A stretch of 64,000 nt of DNA from Ferruginibacter sp. (GCA_019638575.1 JAHBTN010000005.1:62001-126000); one strand, 5' to 3'. Positions 44,315 to 53,651 are shown, counted from the stretch's first letter. Notes: a model not told the origin generated them from the sequence alone. A program made the numbers and translations.

Positions 44315-44332
44315 ACATGATGAATGTCATAT
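44315..44332. promoter_or_regulatory. Crp/Fnr-type site upstream of DUF2892 / ccoI genes
   Basis: ACATGA-TGAATG-TCATAT. Its centre is 55 bp from the centre of a near-consensus -7 box AATATTTG (44375-44382), which is 18 bp before the ATG at 44401. It has the same spacing as at the ccoS and crp/fnr promoters. Confidence 0.62.
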
Positions 44333-44400
44333 TTCTGATTGATGGCCCTCATTTAATTCCTTAAGCGCTTTTACAATATTTGTATAAATAAATTATAATT

Positions 44401-44598
44401 ATGACTTGCAATATTGGTAAAACAGACAGGATGATACGGCTTTTGCTGGCAGTATTTATTGCAGGAGCCGGCCTGTATTTTCAAAGCTGGTGGGGTTTAT
44501 TGGCCCTGGCACCTTTATTAACCGGTGCAAGTTTATTTTGTCCTGTATATAAGATTTTCGGATTGAGCACCTGTACTTCTAACAAGAGTGTTCAGTAG
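44401..44598 (+). CDS. DUF2892 (YgaP membrane-like) small protein
   Basis: 65 aa, two membrane helices, with the family pattern CNIGKTDRMIRLLLAVFIA...GLLALAPLLTGASLFCPVYKIFG. Such proteins often follow rhodanese or anaerobic genes; the function is unknown. It has its own promoter with a Crp/Fnr-type site and ends before a terminator. Confidence 0.9.
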   Translation: MTCNIGKTDRMIRLLLAVFIAGAGLYFQSWWGLLALAPLLTGASLFCPVYKIFGLSTCTSNKSVQ

Positions 44599-44615
44599 TT
44601 TCTGTTTAATTAACC

Positions 44616-44648
44616 CCGCTGCATATTCTTATGTGGCGGCTTTTTTTT
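44616..44648 (+). terminator. Terminator-like hairpin between DUF2892 gene and ccoI
   Basis: CCGCTGCATA (44616-44625) pairs, with two G-U pairs, with TATGTGGCGG (44630-44639), followed by C and a run of eight T. ccoI begins immediately after, so ccoI is either read through from the upstream promoter or has another start signal. Confidence 0.8.
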
Positions 44649-44655
44649 AAATTAT

Positions 44656-47097
44656 ATCATCATCAAAAATACCCATCCCATACCTGTAAATTGTTATCAC
44701 TGTGGCGATGCATGTGTTGATACATCTATCTCTGTTGATGATCATCATTTTTGTTGTTTGGGATGTAAACAGGTTTATTTGTTGCTTAACGAAAATAACC
44801 TTTGTAATTATTACAATCTTGATAAAAACCCGGGGCTAAAAGCAAAGGGCAAATTTATTTCGAACAGGTTTGCATATCTTGATGATGAAACTACCAAACA
44901 AAAACTGGTTCAGTTTAGCAGCGATGAACAGGTAAATATTACTTTTTCAATTCCGCAAATGCATTGCTCTTCATGCATTTACCTGCTCGAAAACCTGCAC
45001 AGGATAGAACCCGGTGTAAAACAGTCGCAGGTTAATTTTCAAAAAAAAGAAATATTCATTATTTATAACCCAAAAGAAACAACACTGCGTAAAGTGGTGG
45101 AGTTGCTGGCTTTTATTGGTTACGAGCCCCATATCAGTTTAAAAGATATGGCTGTAAAAAAAACACCTGCATTCAGCAGGAAACAAATTTATAAAATAGG
45201 TGTTGCAGGTTTCTGTTTCTCAAATATCATGATGCTTAGTTTTCCTGAATATCTTTCGTCGGGTATCATTAATGAAGCAGGGCTTAAAGAAACATTTAGC
45301 TGGATTATTTTTGGTTTATCGTTGCCTGTATTATTTTTCAGTGCTGCAGATTTTTTTGTTTCAGCATGGAAAGGTCTTAGGCAAAAATTCCTCAATATTG
45401 ATGCACCTATTGCGCTTGCCATCATTGTTACATTTGCCCGTAGTTATTACGAAATTATTACTGGCAGTGGCGCAGGTTATCTCGATTCGGGCAGCGGTAT
45501 CGTTTTTTTTATGCTTATCGGCAGGTGGTTTCAAAATAAAACATACGATTCATTTTCATTTGAAAGAGATTACCTGTCTTATTTTCCACTGGGTGTTACT
45601 GTATTAAAAAACGGGGTTGAAACAAATATCCCGGTAACACAATTACAAAAATTAAATCGTATCATTATCAGGAACGAAGAGATGATTCCTGCAGATGCCA
45701 TACTGGTAAAAGGTGCAGCCAATATTGACTACAGTTTTGTAAGTGGCGAAAATATACCGGTAGAAAAAAATAAAGGCGAACTTGTTTATGCTGGCGGTAA
45801 ACAGGTTGGCGGCGCCATAGAACTTGAAGTGATAAAAGAAGTATCGCAGAGCTATATTACTCAATTGTGGAACAACGATATTTTTGGCAAAAAGAAAAAT
45901 GCAGAAAAATCTTTTATCCATCCCTGGAGCCGGTATTTTACTTATATATTATTCTGCATAGCCCTGGTTACGGCTATTGTTTGGTATTTTATTGATGTTT
46001 CAAAAATTTTTCCGGTGGTAACAGCTGTACTTATAGTTGCATGCCCCTGTTCATTGCTGCTTTCAGCCACATTTACTTATGGAAATATGTTGCGGATTTT
46101 TGGCCGTAACAAATTATATCTTAAGAATGCATCGGTGATAGAATCGCTTGCAAAAATTAATACTATCATTTTTGATAAAACAGGCACATTAACACAAAGC
46201 CATTCGGCCGAAGTTAACTACGAAGGTTTGCCACTTTCCCAAAATGAAATGGCCATCATCAAAACCATCAGTAAACAATCATCGCACCCGTTAAGCAAAC
46301 TTATTGCATCTTCTATGCCCCATATAACCAACGAAACCGTAACGCTAAAGCAGTTTAAGGAGTTTACAGGTAATGGGTTGGAAGCTGTTGCCGGTAACAC
46401 TTATGTAAAAATGGGGTCATCTGCTTTTGTAAAAGAAACAAATCCTTTGCTTATGCATGGCTCCGGATCGGCCGTTCATGTAGTTATGGATGAAGTGCTG
46501 ATGGGAACTTTCAGTATACAAAATCAATACAGGAGTGGTATAAAAGGGATGATTAAAAACCTTAACAGTAAAGGGGTTGAAATGTATGTGCTCTCGGGCG
46601 ATAATGATTTGGAAAAAGAAAACCTGCAATTGATGTTTGGCAATAATGCTAACATTATTTTTAACCAATCGCCACAACAGAAACTTGATTTTATTAAAAG
46701 TTTGCAACACTTGCCAAACAGCGCAGTAAAAAATAAAAACAAATCTGTTTTAATGATTGGTGATGGGCTAAACGATGCCGGCGCACTTATGCAAAGTGAT
46801 GTAGGAATTGCAGTAAGCGAAAACTCATCACAATTTACACCAGCCAGCGATGCTATCCTGGATAGCAGCAAAGTGTATTTACTGGATAAATTTTTAAGTT
46901 TTGCCAAAGCAGGGAAAAAAATTATAACTGCCAGCTTTATCCTGTCAATACTTTACAATTTTGTAGGATTATCGTTTGCCGTGCAAGGCTTGCTTTCGCC
47001 AATGGTAGCTGCCATCCTCATGCCGGCTAGTAGTATCAGTATTGTATTATTTGTTAGTTTATATTCTTCATTCATAGCCCGTAAAAAAGGTTTATAA
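44656..47097 (+). CDS. ccoI: Copper-transporting P1B-type ATPase CcoI/FixI
   Basis: About 813 aa. Exports copper for cbb3 oxidase assembly. It has an N-terminal Cys-rich motif CYHCGDAC...FCCLGCKQVY, an HMA domain with MHCSSC, the ion-binding CPC in VACPCSLLLS, phosphorylation site DKTGT, HP motif SSHPLSK and GDGLNDAGAL. The first canonical start codon is TTG 44758, but that would delete the conserved Cys-rich motif, which is open in frame back to 44614. No ATG, GTG or TTG exists there. The in-frame ATC triplets at 44656-44664 are the best placed, so the start is uncertain. Confidence 0.9.
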   Translation: MIIKNTHPIPVNCYHCGDACVDTSISVDDHHFCCLGCKQVYLLLNENNLCNYYNLDKNPGLKAKGKFISNRFAYLDDETTKQKLVQFSSDEQVNITFSIPQMHCSSCIYLLENLHRIEPGVKQSQVNFQKKEIFIIYNPKETTLRKVVELLAFIGYEPHISLKDMAVKKTPAFSRKQIYKIGVAGFCFSNIMMLSFPEYLSSGIINEAGLKETFSWIIFGLSLPVLFFSAADFFVSAWKGLRQKFLNIDAPIALAIIVTFARSYYEIITGSGAGYLDSGSGIVFFMLIGRWFQNKTYDSFSFERDYLSYFPLGVTVLKNGVETNIPVTQLQKLNRIIIRNEEMIPADAILVKGAANIDYSFVSGENIPVEKNKGELVYAGGKQVGGAIELEVIKEVSQSYITQLWNNDIFGKKKNAEKSFIHPWSRYFTYILFCIALVTAIVWYFIDVSKIFPVVTAVLIVACPCSLLLSATFTYGNMLRIFGRNKLYLKNASVIESLAKINTIIFDKTGTLTQSHSAEVNYEGLPLSQNEMAIIKTISKQSSHPLSKLIASSMPHITNETVTLKQFKEFTGNGLEAVAGNTYVKMGSSAFVKETNPLLMHGSGSAVHVVMDEVLMGTFSIQNQYRSGIKGMIKNLNSKGVEMYVLSGDNDLEKENLQLMFGNNANIIFNQSPQQKLDFIKSLQHLPNSAVKNKNKSVLMIGDGLNDAGALMQSDVGIAVSENSSQFTPASDAILDSSKVYLLDKFLSFAKAGKKIITASFILSILYNFVGLSFAVQGLLSPMVAAILMPASSISIVLFVSLYSSFIARKKGL

Positions 47098-47105
47098 AAT
47101 TACAC

Positions 47106-47119
47106 ATGATTAAAATCAT
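47106..47119. promoter_or_regulatory. Fnr-like box upstream of ccoS-ccoNOQP operon
   Basis: ATGAT-TAAA-ATCAT, a perfect palindromic half-site pair. Its centre (47112.5) is 55 bp from the centre of the consensus -7 box TATTTTTG (47164-47171) preceding ccoS. It fits oxygen-linked control of the cbb3 oxidase. Confidence 0.68.
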
Positions 47120-47193
47120 ATTTTGGTTTGATAGGCATCACGCTCCAAAATTTAACCCATAGCTATTTTTGATATTATAAAATATATTTCCTT

Positions 47194-47373
47194 TTGAGTG
47201 CATTTTTCATACTTATCGGTTTCAGCATTCTTGTTGCCGCAGTTTTTTTAGCAGCCTTTTTATGGAGTGTAAAAAAAGGCCAGTTCGATGATGATTATAC
47301 ACCATCCATCAGGATGCTTTTTGATGAACCCGAAAAAACCGAATCAAATTCAACCAAAACTATAAATCAATAA
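47194..47373 (+). CDS. ccoS: cbb3 oxidase maturation protein CcoS
   Basis: 59 aa with one membrane helix (ILIGFSILVAAVFLAAFLWSV) followed by the CcoS signature KKGQFDDDYTPSIRMLFDE. Needed for cofactor insertion into cbb3 oxidase. The start is TTG at 47194; there is no ATG until late in the gene. It is 18 bp before ccoNO and 23 bp downstream of a -7 box. Confidence 0.9.
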   Translation: MSAFFILIGFSILVAAVFLAAFLWSVKKGQFDDDYTPSIRMLFDEPEKTESNSTKTINQ

Positions 47374-47391
47374 CCCAAACCTAAAATTAAC

Positions 47392-49527
47392 ATGCAGGTA
47401 GAAAAATTTTATTATGATAATAAGATAGTAAGGAACTTTGCTTATGCCACCATTTTTTGGGGGGCAGTGGGTATGCTTGTAGGCCTTTGGGCTGCATTGC
47501 AATTAGTATTTCCTCAATTAAACATAACGCAATATGGTTCTTTTGGCCGCTTGCGTCCATTGCATACCAATGCAGTTATTTTTGCTTTTGTAGGTAATGG
47601 TATTTTTATGGGTGTTTACTATTCTTTGCAACGCCTGTGTAAAGCAAGGATGTACAGCGATAAACTTAGTTACATCCATTTTTGGGGATGGCAACTTATT
47701 ATTGTAGCCGCTGCTATTACATTACCACTTGGTTTAACACAGGGTGCCGAGTATGCCGAACTTATTTGGCCTATTGATGTGGCAATTACCATTATTTGGG
47801 TTGTATTTGGATGGAACATGTTTGGCACCATCATCAACAGGCGGCAAAGACATTTGTATGTTGCCATTTGGTTTTACATTGCCACTTTTGTAACTGTTGC
47901 AGTGTTACATATTGTACGCTCGGGGCAATTACCATACAGTTGGTTACAAAGTTATAGCTGGTACTCCGGCGTGCAGGATGCATTGGTGCAATGGTGGTAT
48001 GGACATAATGCTGTGGCTTTCTTTTTAACCACGCCATACCTGGGCTTGATGTATTACTTCTTGCCAAAAGCGGCTAACCGTCCTGTTTATTCTTATAAAC
48101 TTTCCATCATCCATTTCTGGTCACTTATATTTTTATATATATGGGCCGGCCCTCACCATCTTTTATATACTGCATTGCCAAACTGGGCACAATCGTTGGG
48201 TATTGTTTTTTCGGTGATGCTGCTGTTTCCAAGTTGGGGAGGTATGATCAACGGCTTGCTTACCTTACGTGGAGCTTGGGACAGGGTTAGAGATGATGTG
48301 ATTTTAAAATTTATGGTAGTGGCTGTTACTGCTTATGGTATGGCAACTTTTGAAGGCCCCATGTTATCATTAAAAAGCGTAAGTTCTATTTCGCATTATA
48401 CCGATTGGATTGTAGCACACGTACACGTGGGTGCATTGGGCTGGAACGGTATGCTAACCTTTGGCGTTTTATACTGGTTGATACCAAAGATTTTTAAAAC
48501 TGATCTCTATTCAAAAAAATTAGCCAGCAATCATTTCTGGCTGGCCACACTCGGTATCATATTTTATGCTATACCCATGTACTGGGCCGGCATTCAGCAA
48601 AGCCTTATGTGGAAAGAATTTACAGATGCCGGCCAGTTAAAATATTCTTTTCTGGAAACAGTAACATACATGAAACCTTTTTACGCCATGCGTTCTTTAG
48701 GCGGGGTATTGTACCTCACAGGTGTGTTCATCATGTTCTATAATATATATAAAACGGTAAAGAAAGGCAAACTTGTAAGCAACGAAGAAGCAGAAGCAGC
48801 ACCACTTGCAGCAGTTATTGAAAAACATAAAGGCGAACACTGGCACAGGGTGATTGAAAGAAGGCCTATTCAAATGCTGATACTTAGCCTGGTAGTGATT
48901 TTGATTGGAGGCATTATTGAAATGGTTCCCACTTTTATGATAAAATCAAATGTGCCTACCATCAGCAGTGTAAAACCATATACACCGCTTGAGTTGCAGG
49001 GCCGTGATATTTATGTACGTGAAGGTTGTTATGTATGCCACTCACAAATGATACGTCCTTTCCGCAGTGAAACAGAACGCTATGGCGAGTATTCAAAGGC
49101 AGGCGAGTTTATTTATGATAAACCTTTTCAATGGGGTAGTAAACGTACAGGCCCCGACCTGGCAAGGGAAGGAACCGGCAATCTTAAGAAAACCGATGGC
49201 TGGCATTTCAGGCATTTTAGAGAACCATCTTCTATGAGCGAAGGCTCTGTAATGCCTACCTATCCATTCCTTATTGAACAAAAATTAGATACATCCAGCA
49301 CAGCAGCAAAAATAAAAGCCATGCGTAAACTGGGTGTACCTTACGAAAAAGGATATGAAAATTTTGCCAATAAAGATTTAATGACGCAGGCAAACAGTAT
49401 CCGTATCAATTTAAAGATTGAAGGAATACAGGTGCCGGCCGATAGGGAAGTGATAGCATTAATTGCATACATGCAACGCCTGGGTAAAGACATTTCTAAT
49501 AACAATACAGCAACATCAAATAAATAA
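47392..49527 (+). CDS. ccoN: cbb3 cytochrome c oxidase, fused CcoN-CcoO subunits
   Basis: 711 aa high-affinity terminal oxidase core. The CcoN part (about 1-460, 12 helices) has heme and CuB ligands in RPLHTNAVIFAFV, WWYGHNAVAFFLT, AGPHHLLYTALP and HVHVGALGWNGML. The CcoO part (about 490-711) is a monoheme cytochrome c with CYVCHSQMIRPF (C546, C549, H550), preceded by a membrane helix. The CcoNO fusion is typical of Bacteroidota. Confidence 0.97.
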   Translation: MQVEKFYYDNKIVRNFAYATIFWGAVGMLVGLWAALQLVFPQLNITQYGSFGRLRPLHTNAVIFAFVGNGIFMGVYYSLQRLCKARMYSDKLSYIHFWGWQLIIVAAAITLPLGLTQGAEYAELIWPIDVAITIIWVVFGWNMFGTIINRRQRHLYVAIWFYIATFVTVAVLHIVRSGQLPYSWLQSYSWYSGVQDALVQWWYGHNAVAFFLTTPYLGLMYYFLPKAANRPVYSYKLSIIHFWSLIFLYIWAGPHHLLYTALPNWAQSLGIVFSVMLLFPSWGGMINGLLTLRGAWDRVRDDVILKFMVVAVTAYGMATFEGPMLSLKSVSSISHYTDWIVAHVHVGALGWNGMLTFGVLYWLIPKIFKTDLYSKKLASNHFWLATLGIIFYAIPMYWAGIQQSLMWKEFTDAGQLKYSFLETVTYMKPFYAMRSLGGVLYLTGVFIMFYNIYKTVKKGKLVSNEEAEAAPLAAVIEKHKGEHWHRVIERRPIQMLILSLVVILIGGIIEMVPTFMIKSNVPTISSVKPYTPLELQGRDIYVREGCYVCHSQMIRPFRSETERYGEYSKAGEFIYDKPFQWGSKRTGPDLAREGTGNLKKTDGWHFRHFREPSSMSEGSVMPTYPFLIEQKLDTSSTAAKIKAMRKLGVPYEKGYENFANKDLMTQANSIRINLKIEGIQVPADREVIALIAYMQRLGKDISNNNTATSNK

Positions 49528-49530
49528 ACC

Positions 49531-49740
49531 ATGTTCAAATTCATAAAGCAATATGCCGAAACTATCAGTGGGGTTAATATTTATCCCATGATATCGTTGC
49601 TTATCTTTTTAATATTTTTTGTTGTGTTGCTGGTGATGGTTAAAAAGATGAAGAAAGAAAAGGTAAATGAACTTTCAAACCTGCCATTCGATAATGAAGA
49701 ATTACCGGTGCAACAATTTAAAAATCCATCTCAACTTTAA
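49531..49740 (+). CDS. ccoQ: cbb3 oxidase CcoQ-like small subunit
   Basis: 69 aa, one membrane helix (ISLLIFLIFFVVLLVMVKKMKK) and an acidic tail with NLPFDNEE. It lies 3 bp after ccoNO and 12 bp before ccoP, the standard place of ccoQ. Confidence 0.88.
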   Translation: MFKFIKQYAETISGVNIYPMISLLIFLIFFVVLLVMVKKMKKEKVNELSNLPFDNEELPVQQFKNPSQL

Positions 49741-49752
49741 AAATTTTGTAGT

Positions 49753-50925
49753 ATGCAATTTCTTAAATGTATAAAAAATAAGATACTCCTTACATTACTG
49801 GCACTGCCTGTAAGCTTGATGCTTGTTGCACAAGATGCAAAACCTGCAGCCGCACCGGTAACTGAACAAGGCTATAATCAATTAGCCATATTATTGATGA
49901 TTGTGATTATAGTGCTGGCTTTTGTTATTTGGGGCATGGGATATGTTTTAACCGCATTAGGAAAACAACTGGTTGATAAAAATAAAAACGGATCAAAAAT
50001 ATTATCACTTATACTGCTTTTGGGTTTTTCTTTACAATGGCAGTTTGCAACAGCACAGGATGCAGTTACAGAAACAGTAAAAACAGTACCAAATTACGGA
50101 GGCCTTTCGGCTGCAGCATATTATATGTTTTTAACCGTAATAGGAGTTGAGTTTGTGGTAATTTTATTTTTAGCATTTTCTATACGCAGGATGTACAGCG
50201 AGTTATTACCGGAAAAAAAGAAACCGGCTACAAGTAGTTCGGCAGTTTTATCCTGGTGGAAAAAAATGGATTCTAAATTATTTACCAAAGCCGTATCGGT
50301 AGAGAAAGAAGAAGAAATATTACTCGATCATGATTATGATGGCATCAGGGAATTGGATAACTCGTTACCACCATGGTGGAAATGGGGATTTTATATTACC
50401 ATAGGCGTTTCGGTTGTTTACCTGCTTAACTATCATGTGTTTGGTTTAGGAATGAATCCAACACAGGAATACAATGCAGAAATGCAAAAAGCAAAAATTG
50501 CAAAAGAAATTTACGATGCTAATAATAAAGATAAGATTGATGAAAACAATGTGCCATTTGCTGATGCAGCAGGTTTAAAAGTTGCCCAGGGCTTATATGA
50601 AGCTAATTGCGTAGCTTGTCATTTAAAAGATGGTGGTGGAAGCGTGGGCCCAAACTTTACCGATAATTACTGGTTACATGGCGGTTCTTTAAACGATATT
50701 TATGCATCTATAAAACATGGTTATCCCGATAAAGGAATGCAGGCATGGGGTGGGCAGTTTAACCCTAAAGAATTAAGCTTCCTGGCCAGTTATGTAAAAT
50801 CATTTGTAGGCACAAAACCTGCAGCAGGAAAGGAACAACAAGGTGTTTTTTATGTTGATAAAGCGGCAACAGCAACAGATTCTTCTGCAACTGCAAAGCC
50901 CGATTCAACAAATAGCAGTAAATAA
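49753..50925 (+). CDS. ccoP: cbb3 oxidase cytochrome c subunit CcoP (single heme motif)
   Basis: 390 aa. A signal-like first helix, further helices at about 45-65, 78-98 and 118-140, the CcoP hallmark DGIRELDNSLPPWWKWGFYITI, and one cytochrome c domain with CVACH, GGGSVGPNFTDNYWLHGG and the Met region HGYPDKGMQAWGG. Proteobacterial CcoP has two CxxCH motifs; only one is visible here. The long N-terminal membrane part is also larger than usual. Confidence 0.93.
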   Translation: MQFLKCIKNKILLTLLALPVSLMLVAQDAKPAAAPVTEQGYNQLAILLMIVIIVLAFVIWGMGYVLTALGKQLVDKNKNGSKILSLILLLGFSLQWQFATAQDAVTETVKTVPNYGGLSAAAYYMFLTVIGVEFVVILFLAFSIRRMYSELLPEKKKPATSSSAVLSWWKKMDSKLFTKAVSVEKEEEILLDHDYDGIRELDNSLPPWWKWGFYITIGVSVVYLLNYHVFGLGMNPTQEYNAEMQKAKIAKEIYDANNKDKIDENNVPFADAAGLKVAQGLYEANCVACHLKDGGGSVGPNFTDNYWLHGGSLNDIYASIKHGYPDKGMQAWGGQFNPKELSFLASYVKSFVGTKPAAGKEQQGVFYVDKAATATDSSATAKPDSTNSSK

Positions 50926-50928
50926 AAA

Positions 50929-52404
50929 ATGACAGAAATTACGGACATATACCATGAAGAATCTTTCAGAGATTCGGTAGCCACTATTGACAGTGAAGGC
51001 AGGAGAAATTTTATTAGTCCCAAAAAACCTAAAGGAAGGTTATATAATTTAAGAACCTGGTTTAGTATTGTGTACCTGGTTGTTTTTTTTACGCTGCCAT
51101 TCATTAAAGTGAATGATGCCCCGCTTTTTTTATTCAATATCCTGGAACGTAAGTTTATTTTGTTTGGCATGATTTTTTGGCCACAGGACTTTTTCATTTT
51201 TGGAATTGGTATGCTTACGTTTGTTGTATTTGTTATTTTGTTTACTGTGGTTTTTGGGCGGGTGTTTTGCGGATGGGCCTGCCCGCAAACCATATTTATG
51301 GAAATGGTTTTTCGTAAAATTGAATACTGGATAGATGGTGACTCACAGCAGCAGAAACAGCTTAGGGCCATGCCATGGAATAAAAAGAAAATAAAAAAAC
51401 GGGCTATAAAATTTGTATTGTTTTATGCCATTTCATTTTTAATAGCCAACTTTTTTCTTGCTTATATCATCGGTATGGATCAGTTGCTGGAATATATCAA
51501 GCATCCCGCCGCCCATATGGGTACACTTATCTCTTTGCTAATTTTTACTACCGTTTTCTTTTTTGTGTATTGGTGGTTTAGGGAGCAGGCCTGCATTGTA
51601 GTTTGCCCTTACGGAAGATTGCAGGGTGTATTGCTTGATAAAAATTCAATAGTGGTTGCTTATGATCATAAAAGGGGAGAAAAAAGAGGCAAAATAAAAA
51701 AGAAAGAAGAGCACGCAGGGGCACCCAATAAAGTTGAATTACAAACTAACAGTGCAGCTGCAAAGTTTGAGCATTTTACAAACCAGGGAGATTGTATTGA
51801 TTGTTTTGCCTGTGTAAGGGTATGCCCAACAGGTATAGATATACGAAATGGTACACAATTAGAATGTGTTAACTGCACCGCATGTATTGATGCCTGCGAC
51901 GACATTATGGATAAGGTGAATAAGCCAAGAGGGCTTATCCGTTATGCATCTGAAAACAGTATCACCGAAGGAAAAAAATTAAAATTCAATAACCGTATAA
52001 AAGCTTATTCGGCTGTTTTGCTTTTGTTGCTTTCGTTGCTAGCGTTTTTATTAGTTAGCCGTAGCGACCTGGATGTAACGCTGATGCGTACGGCCGGTAT
52101 GACGTACACTAAACTGCCCGATGGCCGTATTAGTAACCTGTATAATTTAAAACTGGCAAATAAAACGCATAAGGATATTGCATTTACATTGAAGTTAGAA
52201 AATTTGCCCGGCGAAATAACATTGGTTGGTAGCGGAGGGCTAACGGTTAAAAAAGAAGATTATACCAACCTGCAGTTTTTTGTGAAATTAAAACCAGAAG
52301 ATATTACCAACTGGAAAACATTGGTAGAAATAGGAATGTATGAAGGGGATAAAAAAATAAAAAACATCACGGCAAAATTCATTGGGCCGGAAGTGTATAA
52401 ATAA
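50929..52404 (+). CDS. ccoG: CcoG/RdxA ferredoxin-type cbb3 assembly protein
   Basis: 491 aa with five membrane helices and cytoplasmic Fe-S domains: CGWACPQTIFMEMVFRKIE, CIVVCPYGRLQGV and the 2[4Fe-4S] motif CIDCFACVRVCPTGIDIRNG...CVNCTACIDACD, followed by an Ig-like C-terminal domain. It reduces copper for oxidase assembly. It starts 3 bp after ccoP. Confidence 0.95.
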   Translation: MTEITDIYHEESFRDSVATIDSEGRRNFISPKKPKGRLYNLRTWFSIVYLVVFFTLPFIKVNDAPLFLFNILERKFILFGMIFWPQDFFIFGIGMLTFVVFVILFTVVFGRVFCGWACPQTIFMEMVFRKIEYWIDGDSQQQKQLRAMPWNKKKIKKRAIKFVLFYAISFLIANFFLAYIIGMDQLLEYIKHPAAHMGTLISLLIFTTVFFFVYWWFREQACIVVCPYGRLQGVLLDKNSIVVAYDHKRGEKRGKIKKKEEHAGAPNKVELQTNSAAAKFEHFTNQGDCIDCFACVRVCPTGIDIRNGTQLECVNCTACIDACDDIMDKVNKPRGLIRYASENSITEGKKLKFNNRIKAYSAVLLLLLSLLAFLLVSRSDLDVTLMRTAGMTYTKLPDGRISNLYNLKLANKTHKDIAFTLKLENLPGEITLVGSGGLTVKKEDYTNLQFFVKLKPEDITNWKTLVEIGMYEGDKKIKNITAKFIGPEVYK

Positions 52405-52414
52405 TAAAACAATT

Positions 52415-52846
52415 ATGAACTGGGGCGCAAAAATAGTATTGGTATTTGTTGTATTTGTTACCGGAATACTTTTTATGGTATTTAAATCGTACAATCAAAA
52501 AACTGATTTGGTTACTACTGATTATTATGCCAAAGAGTTGCAATACCAGGAAAAAATAGACGAAATGAAAAGAGTGCAGGCTTTATCTGCACCGGTTAAA
52601 TTTGAAGTAAAAGGCAGTGAATTGATTATTATGTTTCCTAAAGATTTTTCAGGAAAACTTTTAACGGGTGAGGTGGTGCTATATTATCCGGCTGATAAAA
52701 ATAAAGATGTGAAAGAAAATTTTTCTATACAGGATGAACCATTGAAAATAGCCATTCCTTCAAAAAACAGGGGGCTGCATTGGTTGCAACTGAGCTGGAA
52801 AGAAGGTGACATTACTTATTATTTTGAAAAAAAATTTTTTATATAG
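52415..52846 (+). CDS. ccoH: CcoH/FixH-type cbb3 assembly protein
   Basis: 143 aa with one N-terminal membrane helix (KIVLVFVVFVTGILFMVF), the FixH-like DLVTTDYYAKELQYQEKIDE and a periplasmic beta domain. The start is ATG 52415; an upstream TTG would overlap ccoG. It is followed directly by the TauE/SafE-like gene. Confidence 0.9.
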   Translation: MNWGAKIVLVFVVFVTGILFMVFKSYNQKTDLVTTDYYAKELQYQEKIDEMKRVQALSAPVKFEVKGSELIIMFPKDFSGKLLTGEVVLYYPADKNKDVKENFSIQDEPLKIAIPSKNRGLHWLQLSWKEGDITYYFEKKFFI

Positions 52847-53581
52847 ATGATGCAGTTGGTTATTGTTGCATTTTCAATTGGCATGTTGGGTAGTTTTCAC
52901 TGCGTGGGCATGTGTGGGCCTCTGGCATTATCCTTGCCATTAAGCAATAATGGTTTTTTTGCAAAATTTTCGGGGGCACTTTTATATAATGCAGGCCGTA
53001 TTGTAACCTATTCTTTTTTTGGATTGTTGTTTGGGTTAATTGGTAAATCCTTTGCCTTATTTGGTTTTCAGCAATGGCTGTCAATAATCATGGGTATCCT
53101 CATCCTTTTCTTTATCATCCTGCCTAAAAAAACACAGTTATTTAAGCAGGCAAATGGTGCCATTGTTTTTTTTGAAAAACTGCGTTCATACCTGGGTAAG
53201 TTGTTTAGTATAAAAAACAGCAGTTCACTGTTTGCAATTGGTTTATTAAACGGCTTATTGCCCTGTGGGCTTGTATATATGGCAGTTGCAGGCGCTGTAG
53301 CCACGGCAGATGTTTTAAACAGTGTATTGTTTATGGCATTTTTTGGACTAGGAACAGTGCCTGTAATGTGGAGCATAGCATTTTTGGGTAATTATATTGG
53401 AGTTGGTATAAGACAAAAAATACGAAAAGCATACCCATATATGATGGCGCTGATGGCTTGTATGCTTATATTAAGAGGAATGGGATTAGGAATACCATAT
53501 ATAAGCCCCAAAATGGATACAGAAAAACATGTAGTTCAAAGCTGTTGTGCTAAACCTGACGAATCTCAGGTTATTAAATGA
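52847..53581 (+). CDS. Sulfite exporter TauE/SafE-like (COG2836-type) membrane protein
   Basis: 244 aa with six membrane helices. The N-terminal GSFHCVGMCGPLALSLPL with a CxxxC pair and LNGLLPCGLVYMAVAGAVAT mark the family that follows ccoGH in many genomes and is thought to help copper handling or cbb3 maturation. The C-terminal tail has a Cys pair (QSCCAKPDE) that could bind metal. It ends the cco operon. Confidence 0.88.
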   Translation: MMQLVIVAFSIGMLGSFHCVGMCGPLALSLPLSNNGFFAKFSGALLYNAGRIVTYSFFGLLFGLIGKSFALFGFQQWLSIIMGILILFFIILPKKTQLFKQANGAIVFFEKLRSYLGKLFSIKNSSSLFAIGLLNGLLPCGLVYMAVAGAVATADVLNSVLFMAFFGLGTVPVMWSIAFLGNYIGVGIRQKIRKAYPYMMALMACMLILRGMGLGIPYISPKMDTEKHVVQSCCAKPDESQVIK

Positions 53582-53651
53582 TAATTGTTCTTAAATACTG
53601 AACAGATAAAAAATAGATTTGATAAAAAATAAATAAGCATACGTGTATTAT

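Noticed and set aside
44758-44760. TTG 44758 as the true start of ccoI
   Set aside because: It would remove the conserved Cys-rich N-terminal motif that is open in frame just upstream.
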